Assembly: GCA_013398955.1 (NCBI GenBank)
Contig: VWPU01018612.1
Coordinates: forward strand, 1-64,000
Source of the DNA: Callaeas wilsoni
Taxonomy: Eukaryota > Chordata > Aves > Passeriformes > Callaeidae
Length of the DNA stretch: 64,000 nt
Reading direction: 5' to 3'
The notes beneath the pieces are model-generated. The model ran no database searches and had not been told where the DNA came from. It saw only the letters and a program-made list of their open reading frames with translations. The position numbers were made by a program, and so were the translations under genes. Positions 59,201 to 64,000 of this stretch are shown piece after piece. Within the stretch, counting starts at the first letter, position 1; each line of letters opens with the position of its first letter.

Positions 59201-62200
59201 CCATTTCTTGCCATTACTAACCTGGATTTCATTTTGGTCCTTCTGATTAGCTGCCAATTTTTAAACACAGAAACACAACTTGTACTAGCCTGAGATGGTA
59301 TTCAAATGTTAGTACAACTAATTCTACCTTGTCAGAAAACCACTAAAACTCCCTGCACAAATTTAACTGTTAGGAAAACAAACAAATGTCATAGATGGCA
59401 TCTCAAAAACCAAGCTCAGTACTGCTCAGCCTGCTTTTTTCAGATACACACTTAAATTGATTATACCTGCAAGGACCAGACAAATTAATCTGGAGCTAGA
59501 TTCATAAGCTGTGAATGGCACTGAAATGTTGCAATAACCTGGGTATGCATAACACAACCCTATTGTGGGGAGGAGGGGTTGGTTTTGCTGACCAGCATTG
59601 TCCCTCACAAAAGGTTAAGTAAAAGATTATGACACAGAAACAAAGATGTGCTTTAAAGATTCTCCAGGCAGGTAACTAACTTAGGTATTTACAGTAAAAA
59701 TATGTTATTAATCTTCCTGCTTACTAATACTCTTAGCTATTCCGTAATATCCTTTGAAGCAATTTATAACGTAAGATATTACATTAAGACATTAGAGCCA
59801 AAAACTCTGCAAGAATATTACCCCTATACAAGCTATTTGCAGATTAATTAAATTCTCCACAATTCCATCAAATTGTAACACTAGAAACCATTAAACTTGA
59901 CTTCTAAAATAAATATTAACTCCTACCCATCAAAAAAAGGTGGAATATATGTAGTATACATTGCCAACAATAGCAAAACACTTGCTTTTAACATAAAACA
60001 TATACTCAAAGAATTGCATTAGTTATCTGAAATACGGCTGGAATGGCTCTCCTTTCTGTGATGGCTAAAGGCATCACAGAACATAGAGTAAGCAATACAA
60101 CATCCAAATAGGCACAAGAAAAGGAAAAAACAAACACATACAACTAATCAAGATGTGCATTACTCACCTGTTCCTAATGCACGTAACTGAATCACAAAAA
60201 TATGTATGACAATTACCTTTCAAAACCAAGATTTATTTGCAGATTGAATCACCTTCAAGTTGTTGTTTTTCAAGCATGTATTAAGGGACATTATGACCCA
60301 AACAGTAAAGTTCCACATTTACTAAATCACTGTTCTAACCACTTCTTATGCGTACACGCTAATTTTTCACTCATACTTCCAAGACAGACTAGAGCAAATT
60401 GAAAAACTGTCTTTTATTCTTCAATCTGGAACACATTCTGTCAGGTTACTACTACTCAGGATTCTGTGACACTTAAACCAGGTTTTCACTAATCTCAGCA
60501 ACTGCATTGTCCTAATTAACCTTACATACTAGCATTTTGTTTTGTATCTAGTAACTCTGCAGCCTCTCTTAAGTTCTTTAGTTGGTAGCAGAGACTTGAT
60601 GTAGAAAACAACTACTTCTCTCACTCATATTCTTTAACAAGTAATATAAATTCTTGTATAGGTTTGTCACATTTGTTCACTGGATCCTCTACGTGATCTT
60701 GTTTTTTTTCCTGCTTTGACTTGTAAGGACAGTATTCCCTTACAAAATCTGAACAAGTTTTGGAGTATAAATAAAAGTTTATTTCAGGAAAAGAAAAGAC
60801 TGACATTTTGCTTTAATTTTTTTGCTTATTTTGCCAAGAGTTTTTGCTTTTGCTGATAAACTGCTCAATGTTGAGCACACAGAACTAGTAAGACTGGCCA
60901 CAAACACTGGCATGAACCATGTGCCAATACACCTATGGAGGGGAAAGTGAATTCCCTTCTACTGGACACAAAAAGGTATACCGATATGTTTACACAAAAA
61001 CGTATGAAAGAGTAGTTTTTAGTTTTTTAATCTTTTTTTGTATTTTGATTATATTTCCTCACTAGTAGGATATCACAGATTTCCCCCATTCTCCAAAATT
61101 CTTCTTTTTCTCATGTCTTATGATTTGATACAAATTAAAACCGAGTTTTTTAGAATGTTATGCAGTGAATCTTTGGTGCGTTACTTCCCTGCCTCAAACT
61201 ACTTTTCTCCCAAATTCATGTTTACCGAAATGTAAAGACGCATACACAGACCACATAAAAATTATGAAAAAATGGGGTTTTTTAATTAAGTAGCCTTTTT
61301 TTTTAATGTGTTTTTGTTGGTTTGCTTTAATAGCTTATCTGAATTAGTACAAAGCTATAAGGAAAAAAAATGCTTACCTTTCCAGCAGTAGCAAAAAACT
61401 CCCCATCTGGTGAGAATTTCATTAAATAAACTTGAGAAGCAGTTCTATGGAATAAAGGCAATTAAAAAGAGAAAACAAATTTCAACAACTTTTATAGAAT
61501 TCTAAACAATTTTTTTTTCCCAGAACACATGTAAGTTTTTCAGTTCTTAAATACAAGTGTGTACTGTGTTGTGTGAAACAGTTAAGTTTTAGCAAAGTCC
61601 TAAAGAACTAAGAGGTAAATTCATGTACAACACAGGGCTGTAGTGATACAGAAAACCAAAATCTTGGAGCTGAATATCCAACATTCAAAAATATCCTAGC
61701 AGAGAAGCAGCTGCTAACAAATTAAACTGCTCTACTTCCACTTCACGATTATACAGATCTCAAACCGATCTCTGTTGTACCATATTATCTTCCAACTTCC
61801 CTGAAAGACAGCTCCACTTCTCATACCTCCTACAATTATAAGTCAAGAAAACAAAGCAGTATGAAAGGAATAATGTAGTTAAAAAGTATCTGAAAGTAGT
61901 TTTTACATGAATGGTCACACTGATACAAGATTCTACACCAAAATATTCTAAACCTAATTATATGGTTAACTTTCGCAGTGTTTTACTTTAATTGGATGTA
62001 CTAATAAATGAGCTTCTTTTACAGAGTTTGAAGCACACAGCTATTGACTAAGTAAAAAGCTTACTAACACTAACAAGAACATACAGAAATTTAATTGTAC
62101 AGCACAGATACAATGTACATTTTGATCTTGAATTTAATACATACATAACAAATTGTTGAGGGATAACTTTCAAGAGACATTAAGTTAGCCAACAGATCAA

Positions 62201-63832
62201 CAACAGCAGGATGCATTTAATGTGTGCAGTAACAAGAGCAAGGCAATTACAAGAGCCCTATATTAAAGAAGTCCATGCAGGTTTAAACAAAATTCTCCTG
62301 CTGGAGCAAACATGAAAACATTTGGGAATGTTTCCTTCAGGCATTAAAAATTATTCTGGCAAAGAGTAGTACAGCAAAACCACTTTCTTGCAGACTTCTC
62401 TGTAAGCAAAACTTATTCTAAACCTAATTGCAGTACATGTGCCAGAAGACATACAGGCATAAAAACTATACAAAAAAAGCAAGTTCTGCTGACCCTTTCC
62501 AGGACCTAGTCATTCAAAGACGACAACACTCAGCTTTATGTCTGGCAAAGAGAATTTAAAAGAGGAAAACAGGTGGAAAGCTGAGAAGACTTCTTTAAGT
62601 CTTTATACATGATACAAATGCAAAACCTGTTATAGAACGGACAGAGGAAGAGCACTCTCTGTATGATCTTGACTACTGTTACCAGAACCCCAGATTCTAA
62701 ATCCATATTCAATGGCGTTCTACAGGCTGACTTCTCTTATTAGGCTGAGAGACGAGCACCCAAAGATGTCTCAAAAAATAGAGTAAGTCTTCAATTTCTT
62801 GTATTTATAAAGTTTACCATATGCAAAGAAAAGTTTTTCAGTTGTCACTTGGATGATCTGGGGTTTTTAAACACATGATTGATAAAAGTTCAAGTACAAA
62901 GAAAAAGGAACAACTGAAGGATCATAAAAAGGATGTTTTTCTGGTACATCCAGAAAACTACCTGAAGAACTACCTACTAGAATTCTAAACACTTCACAAA
63001 AAATAACTTCAGGAGTGTCTGCCCAGTCAGCCACTTAGGGAAACTTGTTTAGGAGATGGCCATACGGTCCCACATGAACAATGCACTCCCCTGTACTAGA
63101 AAACTCTGCCTATGGCAGAAGGACAGTGATTTAAATTGTCTTATGAACTTAAGTACTAAACTAAAACTCTTCTGAATGTACAACACACAGATGCAAATAT
63201 CAAAATCAATATGAAAACAAGAAGAGAATTCAGAGACACAGAAAAGAGACTGTATCAACCTTGACTGTTCCAAATACCCAGAATAAACCCAGAAAAAGTA
63301 AGAGTGAAAGTGGGGCGGATGCGTGAGAAGGAAACGGAGTACACTAACACAGAAGGAAGCTTATTTTGATCAGTCCTAGCAGTACAATAGTTTTCAGTTA
63401 CACAGCTTTCACCTTATTTCTTCTACAAGGAAGAGTGCCTATTGGAAGAGCTTCATATTAGCCTTCCTTCAGTATTTTGTTACTGTTCTGTGTAAGTGAA
63501 GAACTGCCCCAAAAATGCAACTGATCTTGTAAGAAGAATGTCACATAGTCAAGGGAAATATGATTCAAGTTTATCTCACATCAATAATATTTATCAAATA
63601 ACAGTATGCAATAGCATTTCACTCAACGACACTATTTCATCTCAAAGGTATGAATCAGTAAAGAAAAGGGAATTACTTGGCTTTAAATGGGTTTCTTACT
63701 TGCATTGCCAGACACATTTCCACTCTCCAAGTCTGACATCGGTTCTTTCAGTGCTGTCATTGTCAGTAGGGTTTTCCAAAGGAACACTGGACCAAAGCTG
63801 AAGATAATTGGAACCAGTCAGAAGGCGAGTAC
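5051..63832 (-). CDS. DMXL1: DMXL1 (DmX-like protein 1), 41 exons, 5'-partial
   Basis: This is the span of a spliced minus-strand gene; the exons are listed separately. Joined exons give one uninterrupted frame of 2930 residues plus stop, and all junctions are GT-AG with matching phases. Layout of the product: N-terminal WD40 repeats, a Rav1-like core from about residue 1170 to 1580, an acidic/Ser-rich middle, and a C-terminal WD40 propeller from about residue 2510. Family knowledge: DMXL1/2 are the alpha subunits of rabconnectin-3, which with WDR7 and ROGDI forms the RAVE-like complex that assembles V-ATPase on endolysosomal and secretory membranes. The C-terminal tail FSPLKDMLKNDVKFMI fits DMXL1 rather than DMXL2. 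The start codon and roughly 100-120 residues lie beyond the right edge. No frameshift or premature stop was seen, so the gene looks functional. Confidence 0.93.
5673..5890 (-). CDS. DMXL1: DMXL1 exon 40 of window (C-terminal WD40)
   Basis: A 218-bp exon between acceptor ggctttcag and donor AAG|gtatta. It encodes CHDSGATVLAYAPKHQLLIS, GGRKGFTCVIDLCLKQQQQL and the blade AVDPTEEYFVTGSAEGNIK. Confidence 0.95.
6211..6254. repeat. 22-bp tandem duplication
   Basis: Two adjacent 22-bp copies of atttgttattttaagt(a/c)atata, with a single mismatch. It lies in the intron between the exons at 5673 and 6980. No function is implied. Confidence 0.85.
6980..7032 (-). CDS. DMXL1: DMXL1 exon 39 of window (C-terminal WD40)
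   Basis: A 53-bp exon between acceptor tttctacag and donor CATG|gtaagt. It encodes NICVWDTLVSPTNSLVH, which contains the WD dipeptide of the blade. The following Ala codon is split G|CT. Confidence 0.94.
7411..7730 (-). repeat. CR1 LINE 3' fragment
   Basis: The sequence resembles the reverse complement of a CR1 3' end: a degraded tail (tatagaacagaacag), then gcagctggaaggggtct, gatcatgtaatccatc, cctccagggctgaac, and the downstream agcctgttccagtgtctgaac. It lies in the intron between the exons at 6980 and 7949, sense to the gene. It is moderately diverged. Confidence 0.85.
7949..8040 (-). CDS. DMXL1: DMXL1 exon 38 of window (C-terminal WD40)
   Basis: A 92-bp exon between acceptor atttttcag and donor ACAG|gtaaga. 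It encodes TWQCHNKTANDFVFISSSSL then IATAGFSSDN. The next Arg codon is split AG|A. Confidence 0.95.
8504..8596 (-). CDS. DMXL1: DMXL1 exon 37 of window (C-terminal WD40)
   Basis: A 93-bp, phase 0-0 exon between acceptor ttctttcag and donor TTG|gtaagc. It encodes FGIVDADGYISLYQTNWKCC and PLTGTSPKPYL, one propeller blade with its loop. Confidence 0.95.
8699..8730 (+). other. G-rich tract
   Basis: The plus strand has gggggcgggggggaaggagggaagg, so the DMXL1 transcript is C-rich and pyrimidine-rich here. It could form a G-quadruplex on the non-template strand relative to the plus orientation. It lies about 25 bp past the donor of the exon at 8755-8882. Confidence 0.6.
8755..8882 (-). CDS. DMXL1: DMXL1 exon 36 of window (C-terminal WD40)
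   Basis: A 128-bp exon between acceptor ctgttgcag and donor AAG|gtaact. It encodes the WD blade LTGAQDGSVRMFEWGHAQQI and then CFRSGGNSRVTRMRFNYQGN. Confidence 0.95.
9372..9432 (-). CDS. DMXL1: DMXL1 exon 35 of window (C-terminal WD40)
   Basis: A 61-bp exon between acceptor tattgaacag and donor ATATT|gtaagt. It encodes MLKKAINNVRRMASHPTLPY. The next Tyr codon is split T|AC. Confidence 0.93.
9710..9760 (-). CDS. DMXL1: Probable DMXL1 cassette microexon (51 bp)
   Basis: A phase 0-0 segment between acceptor acaatattcag and donor GAG|gtaaga. It encodes the 17 residues EYSNKFNGIRKELARKE. It lies between exons ending GRGASV and starting MLKKAINNVRRM. From memory these are joined directly in common DMXL isoforms, so this is probably an alternative exon. 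It would add a charged helix to the C-terminal propeller loop. Confidence 0.75.
9761..13518. other. DMXL1 intron, about 3.8 kb
   Basis: An intron between the 51-bp microexon and the exon at 13519. It is AT-rich, and I recognised no exon, RNA gene or repeat element in it. Confidence 0.7.
13519..13660 (-). CDS. DMXL1: DMXL1 exon 33 of window (C-terminal WD40)
   Basis: A 142-bp exon between acceptor cacttatag and donor GTG|gtaagt. It encodes ADDFLVIHARDDLVNVQGTT, then PYTHSNPGTPINMPWLGSTQ and TGRGASV. This Pro/Gly/Thr-rich loop is almost invariant in the DMXL family. It ends in phase 0. Confidence 0.95.
13777..13898 (-). CDS. DMXL1: DMXL1 exon 32 of window (C-terminal WD40)
   Basis: A 122-bp exon between acceptor ttttttcag and donor AAAGG|gtatat. 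It encodes ANRNCIAIASSHDIQELDVS, then AILATQIYTWVDDDMEIENK. The last Gly codon is split GG|G. Confidence 0.93.
14549..14635 (-). CDS. DMXL1: DMXL1 exon 31 of window (start of C-terminal WD40)
   Basis: An 87-bp, phase 0-0 exon between acceptor tttaaatacag and donor AAG|gtgagt. It encodes TETDLGYPGGKARIIHKESD then IITAFAVNK. This is the entry to the C-terminal propeller. Confidence 0.94.
16489..16542 (-). CDS. DMXL1: DMXL1 exon 30 of window (54-bp microexon)
   Basis: A phase 0-0 segment between an acceptor read as cattagag and donor AAG|gtacat. It encodes EHNETMKNSVVEEPIITK, an acidic linker. An AG also occurs 2 nt upstream (cattag), but only the downstream one keeps the frame with both neighbours. 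Skipping would also keep frame. The linker sequence is poorly conserved in the family, so this exon is less certain than its neighbours. Confidence 0.7.
17785..17938 (-). CDS. DMXL1: DMXL1 exon 29 of window
   Basis: A 154-bp exon between acceptor gttctgtag and donor GCAG|gtcaat. It encodes SSSHVALSVKRLWQYLVKQE, EVQETFIRNIFTKKRCLNEV and GMIHKMQKMLQ. It is helical and basic, just before the C-terminal propeller. Confidence 0.94.
19180..19381 (-). CDS. DMXL1: DMXL1 exon 28 of window
   Basis: A 202-bp exon between acceptor gtctttctag and donor TCAG|gtcagt. It encodes LPVSSPICHAVLKTLQRWEQ, VLLRRLELYGGPPQHYISVH and LLRHKTLLEPTNTPF. The upstream intron carries the CR1 copy. Confidence 0.94.
19600..20898 (+). 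repeat. CR1 LINE 3' end, about 1.3 kb
   Basis: On the plus strand it contains the 3' part of a CR1 reverse-transcriptase frame, broken by stops and frameshifts. Remnants such as DSVPHNIFASQLEQ and CHPKGMHIG-like coding can be seen. The usual CR1 3' UTR words follow (gagaggctgcagag-like, ttgttcagcttggactggagaag, gatcccttccaaaaccaaac). It ends in attctatgattccatga at 20881-20897. It is antisense to DMXL1 and inactive. The 5' boundary is approximate. Confidence 0.88.
21241..21326 (-). CDS. DMXL1: DMXL1 exon 27 of window
   Basis: An 86-bp exon between acceptor ttcttgttag and donor TCAG|gtaata. It encodes WSLMRLAMVQLVLHNLKIFY then PLAGHDLS, an amphipathic helical segment. Leaving this exon out would break the frame between its neighbours, which supports it. 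Confidence 0.93.
21691..21830 (-). CDS. DMXL1: DMXL1 exon 26 of window (acidic linker)
   Basis: A 140-bp exon between acceptor gaaatttttag and donor ACAG|gtaaat. It encodes PFLPSQSRVEYDSEESQESD, an uninterrupted acidic run (EDDEDIDGDMF) and a polar tail. It is probably disordered. Confidence 0.93.
22803..22966 (-). CDS. DMXL1: DMXL1 exon 25 of window
   Basis: A 164-bp exon between acceptor cttgcatag and donor AAG|gtaatt. It encodes a charged linker (DGEKQQKHHRLSSKTSPKES), then YKERFIPPELSIWDYFIAK. Its first two nt complete the Asp codon from the exon about 7 kb away. Confidence 0.94.
23896..24187 (+). mobile_element. Solo LTR of an avian endogenous retrovirus
   Basis: A plus-strand LTR-like block starting tgtctcaggccccgag. 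It has gtagcccctggaggggctttg, then AATAAA near 24116, then a T-rich and gtctggcctctg end with ggtagtcccaaaagggcacca. It looks like a known avian ERV LTR type. No exact target duplication was found and no retroviral gene flanks it. It is antisense to DMXL1. Confidence 0.6.
25473..26070 (+). mobile_element. Solo LTR, same family as 53746-54331
   Basis: A 598-bp block starting TGTGCTGG and ending ACCACAACA. It aligns along its length with the block at 53746-54331. Shared words include ggtgagggagttg, gggaggctgggaggagacac, gatggggccctg, ggctgaacacct and tgcctggggcttgg. Its TATA position has decayed to tacataaag (about 25758), while ATTAAA at 25940-25945 is kept. No target duplication could be recognised. 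Confidence 0.8.
28504..28574. repeat. Nested perfect foldback
   Basis: Two adjoining hairpins are visible. The first has perfect 10-bp arms 28504-28513 and 28520-28529, with a 6-nt loop. The second has perfect 23-bp arms 28525-28547 and 28552-28574 (gtgttgataactgtatag...), with the 4-nt loop agca. The core ctatacagtt occurs three times in alternating orientation. It sits in the largest intron, away from recognised repeats. Confidence 0.9.
30027..30275 (-). CDS. DMXL1: DMXL1 exon 24 of window
   Basis: A 249-bp exon between acceptor atataaacag and donor ACTG|gtcagt. It encodes MTALIHLLNSAGEEAQPGLT, VLLCEILTAVYLSLFIHGLA and ELYRIMAHPLNNKMWSAIFG. A Gln/Lys-rich end follows. The downstream intron is the largest in the window. 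Confidence 0.95.
31724..31851 (-). CDS. DMXL1: DMXL1 exon 23 of window
   Basis: A 128-bp exon between acceptor ctgtttcacag and donor CCAG|gtatct. It is read in the frame set by its neighbours, giving FQANQFTGTVYQTVLLTQRH, SLEETVTPNTSPAQWP and a G continued in the next exon. A longer open frame on the same strand here is out of phase with the gene. Confidence 0.93.
32026..32102 (-). CDS. DMXL1: DMXL1 exon 22 of window
   Basis: A 77-bp exon between acceptor gtcttacag and donor ACAG|gtaaag. It encodes IYVMHTLAASLSACIYQCLC then DGHSY. The final Ser codon is split AG|C. Confidence 0.92.
33328..33519 (-). CDS. DMXL1: DMXL1 exon 21 of window
   Basis: A 192-bp, phase 0-0 exon between acceptor ttgtttttag and donor AAG|gtatgt. 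It encodes a Pro/Ser-rich start, then IPLLIACTASAKTVVANPLL and LTHDILHAIINLDSPPHPDT. Confidence 0.94.
33786..34876 (-). CDS. DMXL1: DMXL1 exon 20 of window: middle region (1091 bp)
   Basis: The second-largest exon, between acceptor tcttttcag and donor CAG|gtaggt. It encodes NPAVFNFYNYLRTHPLLLRR, then AHLKAGCPMLALEVLSKMPK. A long Ser/Asp/Glu-rich, probably disordered stretch with repeated DWSQP motifs follows (SIDWSQPVF and SFDWSQPSALF). Helical segments close the exon (LKFRACLKILTVELRTLSTG; RRQWLLKYQSLLRMFLSYCI; RMELILLLQESQQ). It covers about residues 1662-2025 of the partial product. Confidence 0.95.
34877..36511. other. DMXL1 intron, about 1.6 kb
   Basis: No repeat or extra exon was recognised. 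Short open frames inside lack splice signals consistent with the gene's phase. Confidence 0.7.
36512..36764 (-). CDS. DMXL1: DMXL1 exon 19 of window
   Basis: A 253-bp exon between acceptor ttttaattag and donor GGAG|gtaaga. It encodes VCLEKLHDIQLALVISRLYE, then a loop, then CDPFLRSMAYWILEDYSKAL and IKHSVEDEG. The helical repeats continue from the previous exon. Confidence 0.94.
37548..37713 (-). CDS. DMXL1: DMXL1 exon 18 of window (Rav1-like core)
   Basis: A 166-bp exon between acceptor tacatgcag and donor GAG|gtaata. It encodes SQKDTKMTQFFGNNFTEDRW, RKAALKNAFSLLGKQRFEHS and AAFFLLAGHLKDAVE. These are TPR-like helical hairpins at the end of the Rav1-like core. Confidence 0.95.
38400..38497 (-). 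CDS. DMXL1: DMXL1 exon 17 of window (Rav1-like core)
   Basis: A 98-bp exon between acceptor gtcttctcag and donor ACAG|gtattc. It encodes VAKAAFQRNNDPLDAAIFYL and AMKKKAVIWGLY, a very conserved segment of the family. The final Arg codon is split AG|G. Confidence 0.95.
39418..39480 (-). CDS. DMXL1: Probable DMXL1 cassette microexon (63 bp)
   Basis: A 63-bp open segment flanked by a strong acceptor (tttttcttttag) and donor (AAG|gtaaaa). It is phase 0-0 and encodes 21 residues starting DFRLQTPMWSTFFALRYSIL and ending K. It sits between exons ending IEK and starting VAKAAF. From memory those two are joined directly in at least some vertebrate DMXL proteins, so this may be an alternative exon. The composition (W, F, R, Y rich) looks protein-coding rather than random intron. 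Confidence 0.7.
39676..39845 (-). CDS. DMXL1: DMXL1 exon 15 of window (Rav1-like core)
   Basis: A 170-bp exon between acceptor attatgtag and donor AAG|gtaaac. It encodes LSTSHFAWAFHSVAEEELLS, then a variable loop, then WSELRAMGVGWWVRNIHSLR and KCIEK. It ends in phase 0, which allows the following 63-bp exon to be used or skipped without a frame change. Confidence 0.94.
41155..41265 (-). CDS. DMXL1: DMXL1 exon 14 of window (Rav1-like core)
   Basis: A 111-bp exon between acceptor tatttccag and donor CAAG|gtaact. It encodes GETLDECGLKFLLAVRLHTF and LTTALPPVHRAQLLHQ. This is part of the helical Rav1-like core. Confidence 0.94.
41837..43534 (-). CDS. DMXL1: DMXL1 exon 13 of window: WD40 end and start of Rav1-like core (1698 bp)
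   Basis: The largest exon, between acceptor ttcattttag and donor CAGG|gtaagt. It opens with a WD blade (LLATSCSDGKVRFWRC). More beta-rich blades follow (GSHILTVGIGSKLYMFG; SWVRDGILVVGMDCEMHVYS). A Ser/Thr-rich linker (KRTLTRSMTSLAQKLGGKRS) comes next. From YHPYQLLELMDLGKVRRAKA onward the product matches the Rav1 C-terminal type domain, including YFGPEHAQVLSRHLLHSSLP and TRMEQMSLMALADTIATTST. The segments RLRSLTISASGST and DIGESRDRSQG support DMXL1 over DMXL2. It covers about residues 809-1375 of the partial product. Confidence 0.96.
44184..44408 (-). CDS. DMXL1: DMXL1 exon 12 of window
   Basis: A 225-bp exon between acceptor tttttttag and donor GCAG|gtttgt. It starts with an acidic linker (EKIGANPPEEAAQTEELYSS). 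The conserved PFTQKYQACRANLQSTSWLT and SQELSMPEGVEIISVKPSAG follow. Confidence 0.93.
44632..45235 (+). mobile_element. Solo LTR with exact 5-bp target-site duplication
   Basis: The block starts TGTCCTGGG and ends CCAGTACA. It is flanked on both sides by CACAG (44627-44631 and 45236-45240), a 5-bp duplication typical of ERVL-like insertions. A TATA-like aatataagc lies at 44911-44919 and ATTAAA at 45179-45184. The U3 part holds two diverged copies of a roughly 80-bp unit (shared aaaccaggtggggc and taatgggcca). No internal retroviral genes remain. It is antisense to DMXL1. Confidence 0.88.
45241..48086. other. DMXL1 intron remainder
   Basis: The part of the 44409-48086 intron to the right of the solo LTR. 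It is AT-rich and holds no feature I can support. Confidence 0.65.
48087..48189 (-). CDS. DMXL1: DMXL1 exon 11 of window
   Basis: A 103-bp exon between acceptor ctttcttag and donor TCTG|gtaaag. It encodes HGRKTQLFHVFQEDFILNNQ, then a Lys/Ser/Glu-rich linker. It contributes G to the split Asp codon at the start of the next exon. Confidence 0.92.
48486..48575 (-). CDS. DMXL1: DMXL1 exon 10 of window
   Basis: A 90-bp, phase 0-0 exon between acceptor tttcaaacag and donor CTT|gtaaga. It encodes KYVGEVFNIISQQSTARPGC and IIELDAITEL, a segment conserved in the family. Confidence 0.93.
49125..49246 (-). CDS. DMXL1: DMXL1 exon 9 of window (WD40)
   Basis: A 122-bp exon between acceptor gcttttcag and donor TTTCT|gtaagt. 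It encodes AYCNSPSACFVASDGQHLRL followed by YQAVIDAKKLL and ELSNPEIS. A second in-frame donor (CAG|gtttgt) lies 21 nt further, at 49104. It would add VSEKPSQ. The nearer donor matches consensus better and I used it. Confidence 0.9.
49769..50453 (-). CDS. DMXL1: DMXL1 exon 8 of window (WD40, 685 bp)
   Basis: A long exon between acceptor aaaattgcag and donor CCTTG|gtgagt. It encodes VSFVSRIPVAFPTGDANSLC, a Ser-rich loop, the blade MISKHADGSLNQWLVSFAEE, and the strand SELILWRVDPVGPLSFSGGV. It ends in VAWLPTLIPSYCL. Its frame is continuous with both neighbours. Confidence 0.95.
50544..50797 (-). CDS. DMXL1: DMXL1 exon 7 of window (WD40)
   Basis: A 254-bp exon between acceptor gtattttag and donor CAG|gtactt. 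It starts with a charged low-complexity linker (ADENGDEQKGNHEKKE). It then encodes FDHEIEVLLSEWSKNADMLF and the blade HPMDGSLLVWHVDWLDEYQ. Confidence 0.93.
50808..50838. repeat. AT-rich simple repeat
   Basis: A (TA)n-type tract (gatatatatatatagatatatatct) lies about 10 bp upstream, in transcript order, of the exon ending at 50797. It is a likely length-polymorphic microsatellite. Confidence 0.8.
51510..51722 (-). CDS. DMXL1: DMXL1 exon 6 of window
   Basis: A 213-bp exon between acceptor tctggtag and donor GAAG|gtaaaa. It encodes DIPLLPSITSLSLGENEE, then GPFVVHWLNNKELHFTLSME and a Gln/Glu-rich, probably helical segment (VFLQQLKRSFEHHSPE). It ends in an acidic linker (RSEE). Confidence 0.93.
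51723..53745. other. DMXL1 intron remainder
   Basis: The part of the 51723-55534 intron to the left of the LTR. It is unique-looking AT-rich sequence with no exon or RNA gene recognised. The part to the right of the LTR (54332-55534) is similar. Confidence 0.65.
53746..54331 (+). mobile_element. Solo LTR, same family as 25473-26070
   Basis: A 586-bp block starting TGTGCTGG and ending ACCATGACA. It is flanked by atagc (53741-53745) and ttagc (54332-54336), a near-match 5-bp target duplication. A TATA box (tatataaag, about 54017-54025) is intact. The polyadenylation hexamer has changed to ACTAAA. It is antisense to DMXL1, in the intron between exons at 51510 and 55535. Confidence 0.83.
55535..55703 (-). 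CDS. DMXL1: DMXL1 exon 5 of window
   Basis: A 169-bp exon between acceptor cttcatgcag and donor ACAG|gtaaga. It opens with a strongly basic run (LNRRQFRRGRRR), followed by AVVAHTGYALHQQDPHEAHR and NALCHFHIAASINPAT. It ends with one nt of the Asp codon completed in the next exon. Confidence 0.93.
57247..57436 (-). CDS. DMXL1: DMXL1 exon 4 of window (WD40)
   Basis: A 190-bp exon between acceptor tttcattag and donor GAG|gtaaga. It encodes GAVCNVLLTCCKDNVCRLWA, a classic WD-type blade. The Asn-rich segment NWSGVLNFTNNFKRN and the helix-like KEKVQSALE follow. Confidence 0.93.
58833..59008 (-). CDS. DMXL1: DMXL1 exon 3 of window (WD40)
   Basis: A 176-bp exon between acceptor tctacag and donor CACG|gtcagt. 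It starts with DDCLVKVWYNTESW, the second half of the blade begun upstream. A variable Pro/Glu loop follows, then FSFVYLAHPRSVNAFSWRKT and KFMPR. The final Arg codon is split CG|T. Confidence 0.93.
59009..61377. other. DMXL1 intron, about 2.4 kb
   Basis: No recognisable repeat, exon or RNA gene. The neighbouring intron 61445-63699 (about 2.3 kb) is likewise featureless to me. Confidence 0.65.
61378..61444 (-). CDS. DMXL1: DMXL1 exon 2 of window (WD40)
   Basis: A 67-bp exon between acceptor ttccatag and donor AAG|gtaagc. It encodes TASQVYLMKFSPDGEFFATA and ends in GK. This is the first half of a WD repeat (FSPDG..FATAGKDD), completed by the next exon. Confidence 0.92.
63700..63832 (-). CDS. 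DMXL1: DMXL1 exon 1 of window (N-terminal WD40)
   Basis: This is the first exon seen in transcript order. The acceptor is tgttccag and the donor AA|gtaaga. It enters with 2 nt of a split codon. It encodes a WD40 blade end (LLTGSNYLQLWS) and then an acidic linker leading to GEWKCVWQCK. The lysine codon is split AA|A with the next exon. The preceding exons, including the ATG, are outside the window. Confidence 0.9.
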
Positions 63833-64000
63833 CTGGAACAAATATTTATGAAAATCTAACTATGAGCAAGCAGCAAACTACAGACTTTTGTAAAGAGAGA
63901 GAAAAAAAAAGTTCTGCAAAGCTGAAACTGCAGAAAAATATCTGTCAGAGACTTCTTTTCTAGATTTTTTTGGTAGATTTGAGCATCCACAGTTCAAACA

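Noticed and set aside
5051..63832. Assignment to DMXL2 instead of DMXL1
   Set aside because: The C-terminal tail (FSPLKDMLKNDVKFMI) and the segments RLRSLTISASGST and DIGESRDRSQG fit DMXL1 as I know the family. DMXL2 ends differently after the last blade.
1..64000. CRISPR arrays, operons, tRNA or rRNA genes
   Set aside because: No regularly spaced direct repeats, no clustered co-directional bacterial-type frames, and no tRNA or rRNA core motifs were seen. The window is vertebrate nuclear DNA.

Overview
The window is a piece of a bird nuclear genome. It contains CR1 LINE copies with the typical 3' tail and several solo LTRs of avian endogenous-retrovirus type, in long AT-rich introns. There are no bacterial-style gene clusters. 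Apart from a CpG island at the left edge, one gene fills the window: DMXL1 (DmX-like 1, a rabconnectin-3 alpha paralogue), on the minus strand. The paralogue call rests mainly on the C-terminal tail (FSPLKDMLKNDVKFMI) and on the RLRSLTISASGST and DIGESRDRSQG segments. As I remember it, DMXL2 ends in a different tail.

I traced 41 coding exons by hand, from 63832 (left of them in transcript order lies only the missing N-terminus) down to the stop codon at 5053-5051. Every junction is GT-AG. All phases join, and the summed length (8795 nt) gives one open frame of 2930 residues plus stop. The N-terminal part, roughly 100-120 residues with promoter and 5' UTR, lies beyond position 64000. The 3' UTR runs leftward from 5050.

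The product has an N-terminal WD40 region (exons between 63.8 and 48 kb, running into the 1698-bp exon), a Rav1-like helical core (the 1698-bp exon to about 37.5 kb), a long acidic and Ser-rich middle region (1091-bp exon onward), and a C-terminal WD40 propeller (exons from 14.6 to 5.05 kb). In animals DMXL1/2, with WDR7 and ROGDI, form the RAVE-like complex that promotes V1-Vo assembly of the vacuolar H+-ATPase.

Introns: the largest (22967-30026, about 7.1 kb) holds two LTR insertions and a striking perfect foldback. Other introns hold a 604-bp solo LTR with an exact 5-bp target duplication (44632-45235), a second copy of the 25-kb LTR family (53746-54331), a 1.3-kb CR1 3' end (19600-20898) and a short CR1 in the other orientation (7411-7730). 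All four intronic LTRs lie antisense to the gene. The left 5 kb holds the CpG island (possibly the promoter of the next gene; TNFAIP8 follows DMXL1 in other vertebrates), a candidate LTR and the DMXL1 3' flank.

I found no undescribed biological system. The points most worth checking are two in-frame cassette-like microexons (39418-39480 and 9710-9760), an in-frame alternative donor (49104-49124), and the foldback at 28504-28574.
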